Origin: an uncultured Clostridia bacterium
Lineage (GTDB): Bacteria > Bacillota > Clostridia > Christensenellales > Borkfalkiaceae
Reading direction: 5' to 3'
NCBI GenBank assembly: GCA_949282385.1
Contig: CASDOP010000005.1
Coordinates: 1 to 64,000 of the forward strand
DNA: 64,000 nucleotides
This document shows, piece by piece, positions 55,948 to 64,000 of this stretch (its first letter is position 1; every line of letters begins with the position of its first letter). The notes below the pieces were generated by a model. The model searched no databases. It saw only the letters and a list, made by a program, of their open reading frames with translations, and was not told the origin of the DNA. The position numbers were made by a program, and so were the translations under genes.

Positions 55948-56988
55948 ATGTGCCTTAAAGATAATTTCACTATAAAAAAAGAGCCTGTAATACTCGGAAT
56001 AGAGAGCAGCTGCGACGAAACGGCATGCGCCGTCATACGCGGCAGAAAACTGCTTGCCAACCAGATAATTTCGTCTGCGGCGGAGCAGGCTAAATACGGC
56101 GGCGTTGTGCCTGAAATAGCTTCCAGAATGCACACCGAGGCGGTGGACGAAGTTGCCTCCCGCGCTCTTGAGGAGGCGGGATTAACCGTCGGCGACGTCG
56201 ACGCCGTCGCCGTAACCTACGGCGCGGGGCTTTTGGGCGCGCTTCTGGTGGGATTATCTTTTGCAAAGGGACTTGCATATGCTCTCGGCGTGCCGCTCAT
56301 AGCGATCAACCACATACGCGGACACCTCGCCGCAGCTTACCTCGACGAACCCGAGCTTAAACCGCCCTTCGTTACGCTTCTTGCAAGCGGGGGACACACC
56401 GCAATACTTCATACAAAGGACTATCTCAATTTTGAGGTTCTCGCCTCAACTCTGGACGACGCCGCGGGCGAAGCATTCGATAAATGCGCTCGCGTTCTCG
56501 GTCTTCCCTACCCGGGCGGTCCTAATGTGGAAAGGCTTTCAAAGGAGGGCAAAGAGGGCGTAAAACTTCCCTCCGCGCTCGTAAAACATTCTTCAAACAC
56601 TGCGTTTTCGTACAGCGGACTGAAAACCGCCGTAATAAACTATTGCCATACGGCGCAGCAGCGCGGCGAAGAGTACAGCAAGGCGGACGTTGCTTATGCA
56701 TTCCAGCGCTCGGCGATAGATCCTCTGGTGGAAAAGACGGTGGAATACGCCCTTTCACTCGGCGTAGGCTGCGTTACTGCGGGCGGCGGAGTAATTGCCA
56801 ACGGTTATCTTCGCGAAAAACTTTCCGCAGCATGCAAAAAAGCGGGACTTAAGCTCGTCCTGCCCGAAAAGAAATATTGCACAGACAACGCGGCAATGAT
56901 TGCATCCGAAGGCTTAAATCAGTATCTCGCCGGCAACTTTGCCCCGATGGACATCAACGCCTGCGCGGCAATACCGTTAAAGACATAA
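55948..56988 (+). CDS. tsaD: tRNA N6-adenosine threonylcarbamoyltransferase TsaD
   Basis: 346 residues, normal length. It transfers threonylcarbamoyl to A37 of ANN-decoding tRNAs, with TsaB and TsaE (not in this window). Shown by ILGIESSCDETACAVI (nucleotide site), the metal motif HIRGH at 122-126, ASGGHTAILH, DDAAGEAFDKCARVLGLPYP and GGVIANGYLREKL. ATG start with a weak site (CCGGTATAACTATG). A GC hairpin at 57093-57116 follows and may end the operon. Confidence 0.95.
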   Translation: MCLKDNFTIKKEPVILGIESSCDETACAVIRGRKLLANQIISSAAEQAKYGGVVPEIASRMHTEAVDEVASRALEEAGLTVGDVDAVAVTYGAGLLGALLVGLSFAKGLAYALGVPLIAINHIRGHLAAAYLDEPELKPPFVTLLASGGHTAILHTKDYLNFEVLASTLDDAAGEAFDKCARVLGLPYPGGPNVERLSKEGKEGVKLPSALVKHSSNTAFSYSGLKTAVINYCHTAQQRGEEYSKADVAYAFQRSAIDPLVEKTVEYALSLGVGCVTAGGGVIANGYLREKLSAACKKAGLKLVLPEKKYCTDNAAMIASEGLNQYLAGNFAPMDINACAAIPLKT

Positions 56989-57092
56989 TATTAACTTCTC
57001 TGCTAAACAGCTATTTTTTTAAACTGTTTTGCAGCGTTGTGAAAATAATTTATACGTTGCGGTAAAATAGCGCCTTAATCAAATATTGCTTT

Positions 57093-57125
57093 GTCCCCCG
57101 AAATCTGTCGGGGGACTTTAAATTT
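57093..57125 (+). terminator. Probable terminator after tsaD
   Basis: GTCCCCCG / CGGGGGAC stem (57093-57116); T tract is weak (TTTAAATTT). Confidence 0.6.
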
Positions 57126-57518
57126 ATAATTAAGGATTAATGCGCCTTATAATCTCGGCGCTTATATAACTCCTGAATGATTTTATCCGTATGCAGGTCA
57201 TTTTGCAAGTGCAAGGAATATAAATTTTTGTCAAATCAATCATATTTTTAATATGGACATTTCCTCATATGGGCATATGCGCCCGACACAGCGCGCAAAA
57301 ATTAAAAAAATTGTATTGTCTGTATGCAAAAAGCAAAATACAGATAATACAAACAATACAGATAATACAACAAACTTATTGCTTGCCCTGCGGCATAGCT
57401 TTGTTTAAATTGCAACTTGCGCGGCATTAGAGTAATAAATTTTATGTATTTGTGTAAATCGTAATAAAGTTTTAAATCGTCATGCGCAGCAATAAGACGA
57501 AAATCGGCGTTAAATCGC
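57119..57518. other. A/T-rich intergenic region with a repeated 16-mer
   Basis: No credible ORF. AATACAGATAATACAA occurs at 57337-57352 and 57355-57370, and once inverted with one change at 57311-57325. On the minus strand the inverted and first direct copies form a 15-bp stem followed by TTTTTTTAATTTTT, a good Rho-independent terminator for a minus-strand transcript, whose promoter I cannot place with confidence. Confidence 0.6.
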
Positions 57519-57547
57519 TTTACTTTTTTTGCGCATTTTAATATAAT
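57519..57547 (+). promoter_or_regulatory. Promoter of the ileS leader
   Basis: TTTACT 57519-57524, 17-bp spacer, TATAAT 57542-57547, giving a leader of about 370 nt. Confidence 0.78.
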
Positions 57548-57596
57548 TAGTTTACAATTTAATTCAAAGGCGTTTGAAAAAGGACAACGCCGCGCG

Positions 57597-57899
57597 ATAT
57601 ACAGCTTTCAGAGAGCCTGCGTCAGGTGCGAGCAGGCAGCAAGGTCGTGCGGATATCACCTTTTAAGCCTGCTCCCCAAAATTTATCGCGCTGTATATGT
57701 GCAAGAATATCATGCGCCGCGCGATAGAAAAATTATCCGATTTGTTCGCGAAGAATTTTCCTGCATGATTGGCTATAGTAAAAAGTAAGGGCGCACGGAT
57801 TCGCAACCCGTCATAAATTGCGGCAAATGTTAGTTTGTTTTGGTGGTTTATAAGCACTTTGTTTTGGTGTCCGGAACGAAAGTGCTTTATTTTTTTATA
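57597..57899 (+). promoter_or_regulatory. T-box riboswitch (isoleucine) upstream of ileS
   Basis: Stem I is closed by ATATACAGC (57597-57605) with GCTGTATAT (57690-57698). Inside are AGAGAGC, the GGTGCGA distal-loop motif and the specifier region GGATATCACC with the Ile codon ATC at 57655-57657. A TTTTGGTGGTTT segment (TGGTGG at 57841-57846) carries the TGGT that should pair with the uncharged tRNA 3' end. It is less canonical than the usual AGGGTGGTACC. The terminator AAGCACTTT / AAAGTGCTT (57852-57860 with 57879-57887) and a T run complete it. Uncharged tRNA-Ile is expected to prevent termination and switch ileS on. Confidence 0.75.
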
Positions 57900-57925
57900 A
57901 AAAAATTATATTTTCGGGTGAAAAA

Positions 57926-60900
57926 ATGTACAAAAAGGTTGATACTTCCTTAAATTTCGTGGAAAGGGAAAAGGAAGTAATTAAATTCTGGAAAGACAAC
58001 GACGTCTTTGAAAAGTCAATATCCAAAAACGAAGGCGGAGAGGAATTCTCCTTTTACGACGGTCCTCCCACGGCTAACGGCAAGCCGCATATCGGACATA
58101 TTTTAACGCGCGTAATGAAGGACATCATTCCCCGCTACCAGACCATGAAGGGCAAGCACGTCTTGAGAAAGGCGGGCTGGGACACTCACGGTCTTCCCGT
58201 TGAGCTGGAAGTTGAAAAATCTCTCGGCATTGACGGCAAACAGCAGATCGAAAGCTACGGAATAGAACCTTTCATAAAGCAGTGCAAGCAGTCGGTCTGG
58301 AAGTATAAGGGCGAATGGGAAAAAATGAGCGACCGCGTCGGCTATTGGGCTGACATGGAAAACCCTTATGTAACCTACGACGACAAATATATCGAGTCGG
58401 AGTGGTGGGCGCTCAAGGAAATGCACAAAAAAGGTCTCCTTTACAAGGGACACAAAATAGTGCCTTATTGCCCTCGCTGCGGCACGGCGCTCTCCTCGCA
58501 CGAGGTTGCGCAGGGATATAAGTCGGTCAAGGAAAATTCCGTCGTCGCCCGCTTCAAGGTAAAGGGCGAGGAAAACCGCTACATCCTCGCGTGGACGACT
58601 ACGCCCTGGACGCTTCCTTCCAACGTCGCGCTCTGCATGAACCCTGCAGAAAACTATATAGAACTTGAAAGTGACGGCGTAAAATACATCATGGCGGAAG
58701 CTCTCGCGCACAACTTCTTTGAAGATTACAAGGTAATTTCGAGAAAGAGCGGCAAGGAGTGGGAAGGTTTGGAATACGAACCTCTATTTGCGCAGACGAC
58801 TGCGGAAATAAAGCGCATTTCGCCCGCTTCTGCTCCCGCAAAAGCGCACTATGTCGTCTGCGATAACTATGTAACCATGGCAGACGGCACGGGCGTCGTA
58901 CACATTGCTCCCGCATTCGGCGAGGACGACTATAAGGTGGGCAAAAAGTACGCCCTTCCCGTCGTTCAGCTCGTAAACGAACGCGGCTGCTTCGACGAGC
59001 GTTTCCCTGAACTTAACGGAGTTTTCGCGAAGAAAGCCGATAAAACTATAATAGAAATGCTCGAAAATAGCGGACTTTTATTTAAAGTTGTACCCTTTGA
59101 GCACGATTATCCCCATTGTTGGCGCTGCGACACGCCCCTATTGTACTATGCGCGCTCTTCCTGGTTCATAAAGGTAACGCAGGTAAAGGACGACATAATC
59201 GCTTCAAACCGCTCAGTAAACTGGATGCCCGAAACGATTAAAGAGGGCAGAATGGGCAACTTCCTCGAAAACGTCATCGACTGGGGACTTTCCCGCGACA
59301 GATATTGGGGTACGCCACTGCCCGTATGGGTATGCCCCGACTGCGGCGAGATAGAGGTAATAGGCTCTAAAGCCGAACTCAAGGAAAAATGCTCTCTTCC
59401 CGCAGATAAGGACATAGAACTTCACCGTCCTTACCTTGACGATCTCACCTGCACCTGTCCCAAATGCGGCGGCAAGATGAAGAGGACGCCCGAAGTAATA
59501 GACTGCTGGTTCGACTCGGGTTCAATGCCCTTCGCGCAGTATCACTACCCGTTTGAAAATAAGGAAGTTTTCGAGCGCACGTTCCCCGCAGACTTCATTT
59601 CCGAAGCCGTCGACCAGACGCGCGGCTGGTTCTATACTCTGCTCGTAATAAACACAATACTTTTCGGCAGAGCGCCCTTCAAAAACTGCATAGTTTTAGG
59701 ACACGTAAACGATAAAAACGGCATAAAGATGTCCAAGCACAAGGGCAACGTCGTCGATCCCTGGTCGGTGCTCGACAAGCAGGGCGCAGACGCCGTCCGC
59801 TGGTATTTCTATACTTCGTCCGCTCCCTGGCTGCCTTCAAGGTTCTACGAAGACGCAGTTTCCGAAGCGCAGAGGAAGTATATCGGCACTGTATGGAACA
59901 CATATGCGTTCTTCACGCTGTACGCAGAGATAGATAAATACAACCCCGCGGACTTCAGGCTCGAAAAGTGCAAACTTTCGCTCATGGACAAGTGGATACT
60001 TTCCAAGCTCAATTCGCTCATCAAGCTCGTTGACAGCCACCTTGCCGAATACGAAATAACCGATTCCGCCCGAGCATTGCAGGAATTTGCAGACGTGCTT
60101 TCCAACTGGTACGTCCGCCGCGGCAGAGAGAGGTATTGGGGCAGCGAAATGACGGACGACAAGGCGGCGGCATATACTACGCTCTATACCGTCCTCGTTA
60201 CGCTCGCAAAACTGACCGCGCCCTATACGCCTTTCATGGCGGAAATGATGTATTCCAACCTTGTTCCCGCGTTCTTCCCCGCAGAGCCCAGGTCGGTTCA
60301 TCTCTGCTCGTTCCCCGTTGCGGACGAAAACCGCATAGACGCCGAGCTTGAAAAGGGCATGGACGGCGTGCTCGACATCGTCGTTCTCGGCAGAGCGGCG
60401 AGAAATGCAGGTAACCTCAAAAACCGTCAGCCTCTTTCCAAGATGGTGGTGGTAACCGCGCGCGATTTCTCACTTTCGGAAGACGAAAAACGCATAGTGC
60501 TCGACGAACTCAACGTCAAAGACTTCACCGTTGCGGAGGACGCGACAAAGTATATAAGCTATAAACTTAAGCCCCAGCTCAAGACGCTCGGTCCTAAATA
60601 CGGCAAAAAACTCGGAGCAATTTCGGCGTTCCTTGCAAACAGCAACGCGGACGAAGTCGTTGCGGCTGTCAAGGACGGCGGAGTGTACGAGATTGCAGGC
60701 GAGGGCGTGTTCTTAAAGCAGGAAGATCTGCAGATTTTCACGCAGTCGGCGGAAGGCTACGTTGCCGCAGCCGATAAGGGCATAACCGTCGCCCTCGACA
60801 CGGCGCTCACCGAAGAGCTTATCGAAGAGGGCATAGAGCGCGAACTCGTTTCCAAGATACAGAACATGAGAAAGGAGGCGGGCTTTGAAGTTACCGACCG

Positions 60901-61069
60901 CATAGCCGTGTATTATGTTGCGGAAGGCAAGGCGGCAAAGGTGCTCAAAAAGGCGGCTTTCGCAGGCGACGTTCTCGCGCAGTCGATAACCGAAGGACAG
61001 GCGGAGGGCTTCACCAAGGAGCAATCCATAAACGGAGAAAAGGTTGCTTTGACCGTCTGCAAGCTGTAA
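57926..61069 (+). CDS. ileS: Isoleucyl-tRNA synthetase, type 2 (eukaryote/archaea-like)
   Basis: 1047 residues, the length of the IleRS2 class (about 1030-1050; the common bacterial type is about 920). Class I motifs are HIGH at 55-58 (GPPTANGKPHIGH) and KMSKH at 601-605. The editing domain shows WTTTPWTLPSN. Zinc-binding CPRCG (about residue 185), CPDCG (472) and CPKCGGK lie inside the catalytic and CP regions. The C-terminal helical anticodon domain is of the long type 2 form. Type 2 enzymes are typically insensitive to mupirocin (family knowledge). Expressed through the T-box leader. Confidence 0.96.
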   Translation: MYKKVDTSLNFVEREKEVIKFWKDNDVFEKSISKNEGGEEFSFYDGPPTANGKPHIGHILTRVMKDIIPRYQTMKGKHVLRKAGWDTHGLPVELEVEKSLGIDGKQQIESYGIEPFIKQCKQSVWKYKGEWEKMSDRVGYWADMENPYVTYDDKYIESEWWALKEMHKKGLLYKGHKIVPYCPRCGTALSSHEVAQGYKSVKENSVVARFKVKGEENRYILAWTTTPWTLPSNVALCMNPAENYIELESDGVKYIMAEALAHNFFEDYKVISRKSGKEWEGLEYEPLFAQTTAEIKRISPASAPAKAHYVVCDNYVTMADGTGVVHIAPAFGEDDYKVGKKYALPVVQLVNERGCFDERFPELNGVFAKKADKTIIEMLENSGLLFKVVPFEHDYPHCWRCDTPLLYYARSSWFIKVTQVKDDIIASNRSVNWMPETIKEGRMGNFLENVIDWGLSRDRYWGTPLPVWVCPDCGEIEVIGSKAELKEKCSLPADKDIELHRPYLDDLTCTCPKCGGKMKRTPEVIDCWFDSGSMPFAQYHYPFENKEVFERTFPADFISEAVDQTRGWFYTLLVINTILFGRAPFKNCIVLGHVNDKNGIKMSKHKGNVVDPWSVLDKQGADAVRWYFYTSSAPWLPSRFYEDAVSEAQRKYIGTVWNTYAFFTLYAEIDKYNPADFRLEKCKLSLMDKWILSKLNSLIKLVDSHLAEYEITDSARALQEFADVLSNWYVRRGRERYWGSEMTDDKAAAYTTLYTVLVTLAKLTAPYTPFMAEMMYSNLVPAFFPAEPRSVHLCSFPVADENRIDAELEKGMDGVLDIVVLGRAARNAGNLKNRQPLSKMVVVTARDFSLSEDEKRIVLDELNVKDFTVAEDATKYISYKLKPQLKTLGPKYGKKLGAISAFLANSNADEVVAAVKDGGVYEIAGEGVFLKQEDLQIFTQSAEGYVAAADKGITVALDTALTEELIEEGIERELVSKIQNMRKEAGFEVTDRIAVYYVAEGKAAKVLKKAAFAGDVLAQSITEGQAEGFTKEQSINGEKVALTVCKL

Positions 61070-61134
61070 TTGCCCCGCATATATGCCTTAACCAATTCAA
61101 AAAAACGCAAAATTAATTGCGGCATAATAAAGAC

Positions 61135-61170
61135 AAAACGCTCATAGCATATACTATGAGCGTTTTTGAT
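61135..61170 (+). terminator. Perfect hairpin spanning the feoA start codon
   Basis: AAAACGCTCATA (61135-61146) pairs perfectly with TATGAGCGTTTT (61155-61166) and a T run follows. It looks like the ileS terminator, yet its right arm contains the ATG and first codons of feoA. Confidence 0.8.
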
Positions 61171-61377
61171 TTAAAAGCGGGACAAAGCGGAAGGATAACA
61201 AAAATTAATGTTCAGGGCGCGGCGGCGCAAAGGCTCAATGCTCTCGGGTTCGTGTGCGGCGCGCGCGTGTGCGCGTTGTCGTTCTGTCTGTTCAATACGG
61301 GCGTACTCGTCGGCGTGGGCGCAACAAGGGTGGCACTTCGCAAAAAAATTGCCGCCCTCGTGGAGGTGGAAGAGTGA
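61156..61377 (+). CDS. feoA: FeoA-like SH3-domain protein
   Basis: 73 residues of the small SH3-like FeoA family: MSVFDLKAGQSGRITKINVQ, the RLNALGFVCGARV strand-turn and ATRVALRKKIAALVEV at the end. FeoA supports ferrous iron uptake by FeoB. The ATG at 61156 lies inside a terminator-like hairpin and lacks a ribosome site; a TTG at 61117 would add 13 residues not seen in the family. It overlaps feoB by four bases (GTGA). Expression probably depends on the fold of the hairpin, read-through from ileS or a promoter not recognised. Confidence 0.85.
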   Translation: MSVFDLKAGQSGRITKINVQGAAAQRLNALGFVCGARVCALSFCLFNTGVLVGVGATRVALRKKIAALVEVEE

Positions 61378-63017
61378 ACATAGTGCTTGCAGGCAACCCC
61401 AACGCGGGCAAGACAACGCTCTTCAACAGCCTTACGCACAGCAGACTTAAAACGGGAAACTGGCACGGAGTTACCACGCGTTCTTTCAGCAAGAAGAGCG
61501 GCAACATTACCTTTACCGACAGCCCGGGACTGTACTCATTCGAGGCGTACACAATGGAGGAGGGCTCGGCGGCGGACAGCATAGCCGCCGCCGACGCAGT
61601 AATAAACGTCGTTGATTGCATGACGCTCGAAAACTCGCTTGCGCTTACCAAAAAACTCATTTCGGCGAACAAAAACGTCGTTGTGTACCTTACCAAAAAG
61701 CGCGCATTAAGGGCGCGCGGCGGCTGGGTGAATGTCGGGGAACTTGAAAAATTTCTGGGCGTTCCCGTCTACGACTGTCGCCCGTCGGAACTAAAACGCC
61801 GCGCGCGGCGCGGCGAACTTCTGCGTCCCGCCGCGCGCGGCGAAAGTTCGTTGGATAAAGCATATTATGCGGGCAATGCCCGCCTGCGCCCGATTGAAAA
61901 GCTGTTTTACGGCAAAATATGTGCGCCCGTAATCTTTTTCGGCGCAATGCTCATAACTTTCTTTTTCACCTTTTTTCCCGGCATGCCCGGGGCGGTTTTA
62001 AAGGATGCGGCGGAAGAACTGATATGCGTAAAATTTGCCGAAGCGCTGCGCTTGAGCATGACGAACGCATACTTTGCATCGTTTTTCTGCGACGGCGTTG
62101 TGGGCGGCGCGGGCGGAGTTCTGAGCTTTGCGCCGCAGCTTGCCATGCTCTATCTTTCGCTCATTCTGCTTGACGAAAGCGGCGTTATGAGCGCGCTGTG
62201 CTTCGTTACGGACGGACTGTTTGAAAAAGTAAATCTTTCGGGCAGGGCGGCTTTTTCATTAATTTCGGGACTTGGCTGCACGGCGGCGGCAATTTCCACC
62301 ACCCGCGGCTATGCAAACCGCGCGTCGCAGGTGCGCACCATAGCCATGCTTCCCTACATTCCCTGCGGCGCGAAACTGCCCGTCTTCATCACCTTTTTGT
62401 CGCCGCTCTTTCAAGACCCTTTCCCCGCGGTGTGCATTCTCTATTTTACGGGAATTGCCATATCGCTCGCTTCGTCCGCGGTCATGCGCGGAGGCGGGGA
62501 AGGGCTTATAACCGAAATCGCGCCAGTGTCGCTTCCGTCGCCCTCACAGGTCGCAAAAAAGTTGTGTTTTTATCTCTCTTCGTTTATAATCAAAGTGGCG
62601 TCTGTGGTAACGGTATTCTGCATGGTCAGCTGGCTGCTGTCCCACCTTTCGCCCTCGTTCGCGTTAGTGGGGGTGGAGGACAGCATACTCGCGCGGCTGT
62701 GTTCGCTGTTGCTTCCCCTCTTCAGACCGATTGGCGTTGACGACTGGCGGCTCGCATATGCCTTCGTTTCGGGCTTTGCCGCCAAGGAAAACGTAGCCGC
62801 AACAATTTCGCTCATGTTCGGCGGAGTACTTCAATTAACCCTTCCGTCCGCCGCGGCGGCATGCGCGTTCGTACTGACCTGTCCCGCGTGCATATCGGCG
62901 TTTTCGGCGTCGGTGAGGGAAATAGGCTTTAAAAAGACGCTGGCAATCAACCTCTTTCAGCTGCTGTGTGCATTGCTCTTTTCCTACGCCGTATATTTTA
63001 TTTTTAACTTGCTATGA
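61374..63017 (+). CDS. feoB: Compact FeoB-like ferrous iron transporter with altered GTPase
   Basis: 547 residues against about 650-770 for typical FeoB. The GTPase domain has G1 GNPNAGKTT and G3 DSPGLYS, but the G4 guanine motif NKxD/NxxD is replaced by YLTKK followed by ARG-rich sequence. The helical spacer domain is much shortened. Membrane core motifs resemble FeoB: GLGCTAAAISTTRG, LPYIPCGAKLPVF (Gate, Cys in place) and FAAKENVAATIS. About eight to ten helices follow. GTG start with GGAGG, overlapping feoA; the end overlaps the next gene (ATGA). Nucleotide specificity may be relaxed or the domain regulatory; iron is the likely, not proven, substrate. Confidence 0.82.
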   Translation: MNIVLAGNPNAGKTTLFNSLTHSRLKTGNWHGVTTRSFSKKSGNITFTDSPGLYSFEAYTMEEGSAADSIAAADAVINVVDCMTLENSLALTKKLISANKNVVVYLTKKRALRARGGWVNVGELEKFLGVPVYDCRPSELKRRARRGELLRPAARGESSLDKAYYAGNARLRPIEKLFYGKICAPVIFFGAMLITFFFTFFPGMPGAVLKDAAEELICVKFAEALRLSMTNAYFASFFCDGVVGGAGGVLSFAPQLAMLYLSLILLDESGVMSALCFVTDGLFEKVNLSGRAAFSLISGLGCTAAAISTTRGYANRASQVRTIAMLPYIPCGAKLPVFITFLSPLFQDPFPAVCILYFTGIAISLASSAVMRGGGEGLITEIAPVSLPSPSQVAKKLCFYLSSFIIKVASVVTVFCMVSWLLSHLSPSFALVGVEDSILARLCSLLLPLFRPIGVDDWRLAYAFVSGFAAKENVAATISLMFGGVLQLTLPSAAAACAFVLTCPACISAFSASVREIGFKKTLAINLFQLLCALLFSYAVYFIFNLL

Positions 63018-63820
63018 AAGAATTCACTGTAACCAATTCCTGCAAACTCAAAGATTTTACCGACAGTACCTATCCACAGGGCAGTTTTTATTTCAATGTT
63101 CTGCTCAAGGGTGGGGATATACGCGTAAACGGCGCAAAAGTTACGACAAACGTTGCTCTCGGCGCGGGTGACGCCGTTCGCTATTACACTACGGCTAAAA
63201 TGGAAGCGAAAAAAAGCCACGAGCGCGTTTTCGAGGACGAAAACATTTACGTCGCGGATAAATACAGCGGAGTGAATACCGAAGCGCTCGCCTGCGAACT
63301 GGGGCTTTTCGCCGCGCACAGGCTGGACAGGAATACGTCTGGACTGATAGTCTTTGCAAAGACGGAAAATTGCAGGGACGCGCTCGAAAAAATTTTCAAA
63401 GACCGCGCCGTTTACAAGGCATATCTGTGCATAACGGTAAATAATTTTTCCGCCGACCGCGCAGACCTGCGCGCCTTCCTCAAAAAGGACGAAAAGCGCA
63501 GCACGGTTGCGGTCAGTGACGTTCAGGGCAGAGGCTTTTCGCCCATACGCACGGAATACGAAGTGCTTTCCGCGACAGGCGACCTTGCGCTCGTAAAGGT
63601 AATTCTGCATACGGGCAAAACGCACCAGATACGCGCCCACATGGCGCATATAGGCTGTCCCTTGCTCGGCGACGAAAAGTACGGAAACGAGGCACTCAAC
63701 GCCGCTTACGGCGTCAAAAGGCAGCTCCTCGTTTCAAAGTGGCTTTGCTTTTCGCTCGACGGCAGAAAATATTCGTTTGAAAGCTCTTTTTCGCCTCAGT
63801 TCCCGCAAAAAAATAAATAA
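63014..63820 (+). CDS. RluA-family pseudouridine synthase with S4 domain
   Basis: 268 residues. N-terminal S4 RNA-binding domain (about 1-65: FYFNVLLKGGDIRVNGAKVT), then the catalytic domain with HRLDRNTSGLIVFAKT, YKAYLCI and HTGKTHQIRAHMAHIGCPLLGD. It modifies rRNA or tRNA uridines; which one is not readable. ATGA overlap with feoB shows cotranscription, an unusual partner for an iron transporter. Confidence 0.9.
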   Translation: MKEFTVTNSCKLKDFTDSTYPQGSFYFNVLLKGGDIRVNGAKVTTNVALGAGDAVRYYTTAKMEAKKSHERVFEDENIYVADKYSGVNTEALACELGLFAAHRLDRNTSGLIVFAKTENCRDALEKIFKDRAVYKAYLCITVNNFSADRADLRAFLKKDEKRSTVAVSDVQGRGFSPIRTEYEVLSATGDLALVKVILHTGKTHQIRAHMAHIGCPLLGDEKYGNEALNAAYGVKRQLLVSKWLCFSLDGRKYSFESSFSPQFPQKNK

Positions 63821-63971
63821 AGCGTTCCGTGGACTGTTCGGCAGTAAAAACGCAATATAAGGATAACCGCAAACCGCCCGCGCAGAGATAAGGAGCAGAT
63901 AATACGCTCGGACTAACCGAAAAATGCGACAATTCGCAGTCAGAAAGTAAAAAGCAAGGAAGGAAGTTAAA

Positions 63972-64000
63972 ATGCTCGCGTACAGCATAAAAAAAGACTT
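63972..64000 (+). CDS. 5' end of an unknown gene, cut by the window edge
   Basis: ATG at 63972 with AAGGAAGGAAG upstream (63957-63967); reads MLAYSIKKD before the window ends. The 150 bases in front of it hold nothing recognisable. Confidence 0.5.

Noticed and set aside
63734..63988. Minus-strand ORF at the right edge
   Set aside because: No ribosome site, and it overlaps the end of the pseudouridine synthase and the start of the next gene.

Overview
The window reads as a chromosomal segment of a Gram-positive, low-to-mid GC anaerobe-like Bacillota/Clostridia lineage. The evidence is the strong AGGAGG-type ribosome sites, Rho-independent terminators behind most genes, SipW-type signal peptidases with TasA-like substrates, a T-box leader in front of ileS, and a collagen-like GAT-repeat protein. 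Species cannot be assigned from the sequence alone. Both ends cut genes: a minus-strand start at 1-43 and a plus-strand start at 63972-64000.

Left part (1-9260): an N-terminally truncated BspA-type leucine-rich-repeat protein lies behind a nested inverted repeat. It is followed by a metal-responsive ArsR repressor with its operator and a P1B-type Zn/Cd/Pb exporter, a purine permease, glycerol kinase, a thioredoxin-reductase-like flavoprotein without the pyridine-nucleotide motifs, and a six-tRNA cluster (Gly, Arg, His, Gln, Lys, Lys).

Accessory stretch (9300-11500): behind the last tRNA-Lys lies a frameshifted tyrosine-recombinase remnant. After it come about 1.6 kb with no credible protein gene but with at least six consecutive minus-strand transcription units of about 75-150 nt. 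Each has a sigma-A-like promoter (TTGACW or TTGTAT, 17-bp spacer, TATAAT-like box), one or more hairpins and its own Rho-independent terminator. This small-RNA array is the most unusual feature of the window.

Middle (11500-30600): AEC and ZIP transporters are followed by an 8.4-kb cell-surface locus with two SipW signal peptidases, TasA/camelysin-like substrates, a membrane-anchored related protein and a 1262-residue beta-helix exoprotein. Next come a membrane protein, the collagen-like protein, cysteine synthase, malic enzyme and two secreted, membrane-anchored proteins that bracket a small unknown gene.

Phage-derived cassette (31408-38892): eight tightly packed genes (large terminase, small protein, portal, scaffold, capsid, connector, beta-propeller hub, coiled-coil protein) in an order resembling the head module of short-tailed P22-like phages. 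No integrase, lysis, replication or tail-fibre genes lie beside it.

Right part (39000-64000): mostly core genes. They include an RlmI-like methyltransferase, two RluA-type pseudouridine synthases, a surface protein, a diguanylate cyclase, a ParE/ParC-like topoisomerase pair, adenine deaminase, SecA, release factor 2 without the programmed frameshift, TsaD, a T-box-controlled type-2 IleRS, and a FeoA/compact-FeoB pair. Purine salvage (permease, adenine deaminase), metal homeostasis (exporter, ZIP, Feo) and protein export (SecA, SipW) are the recurring themes.
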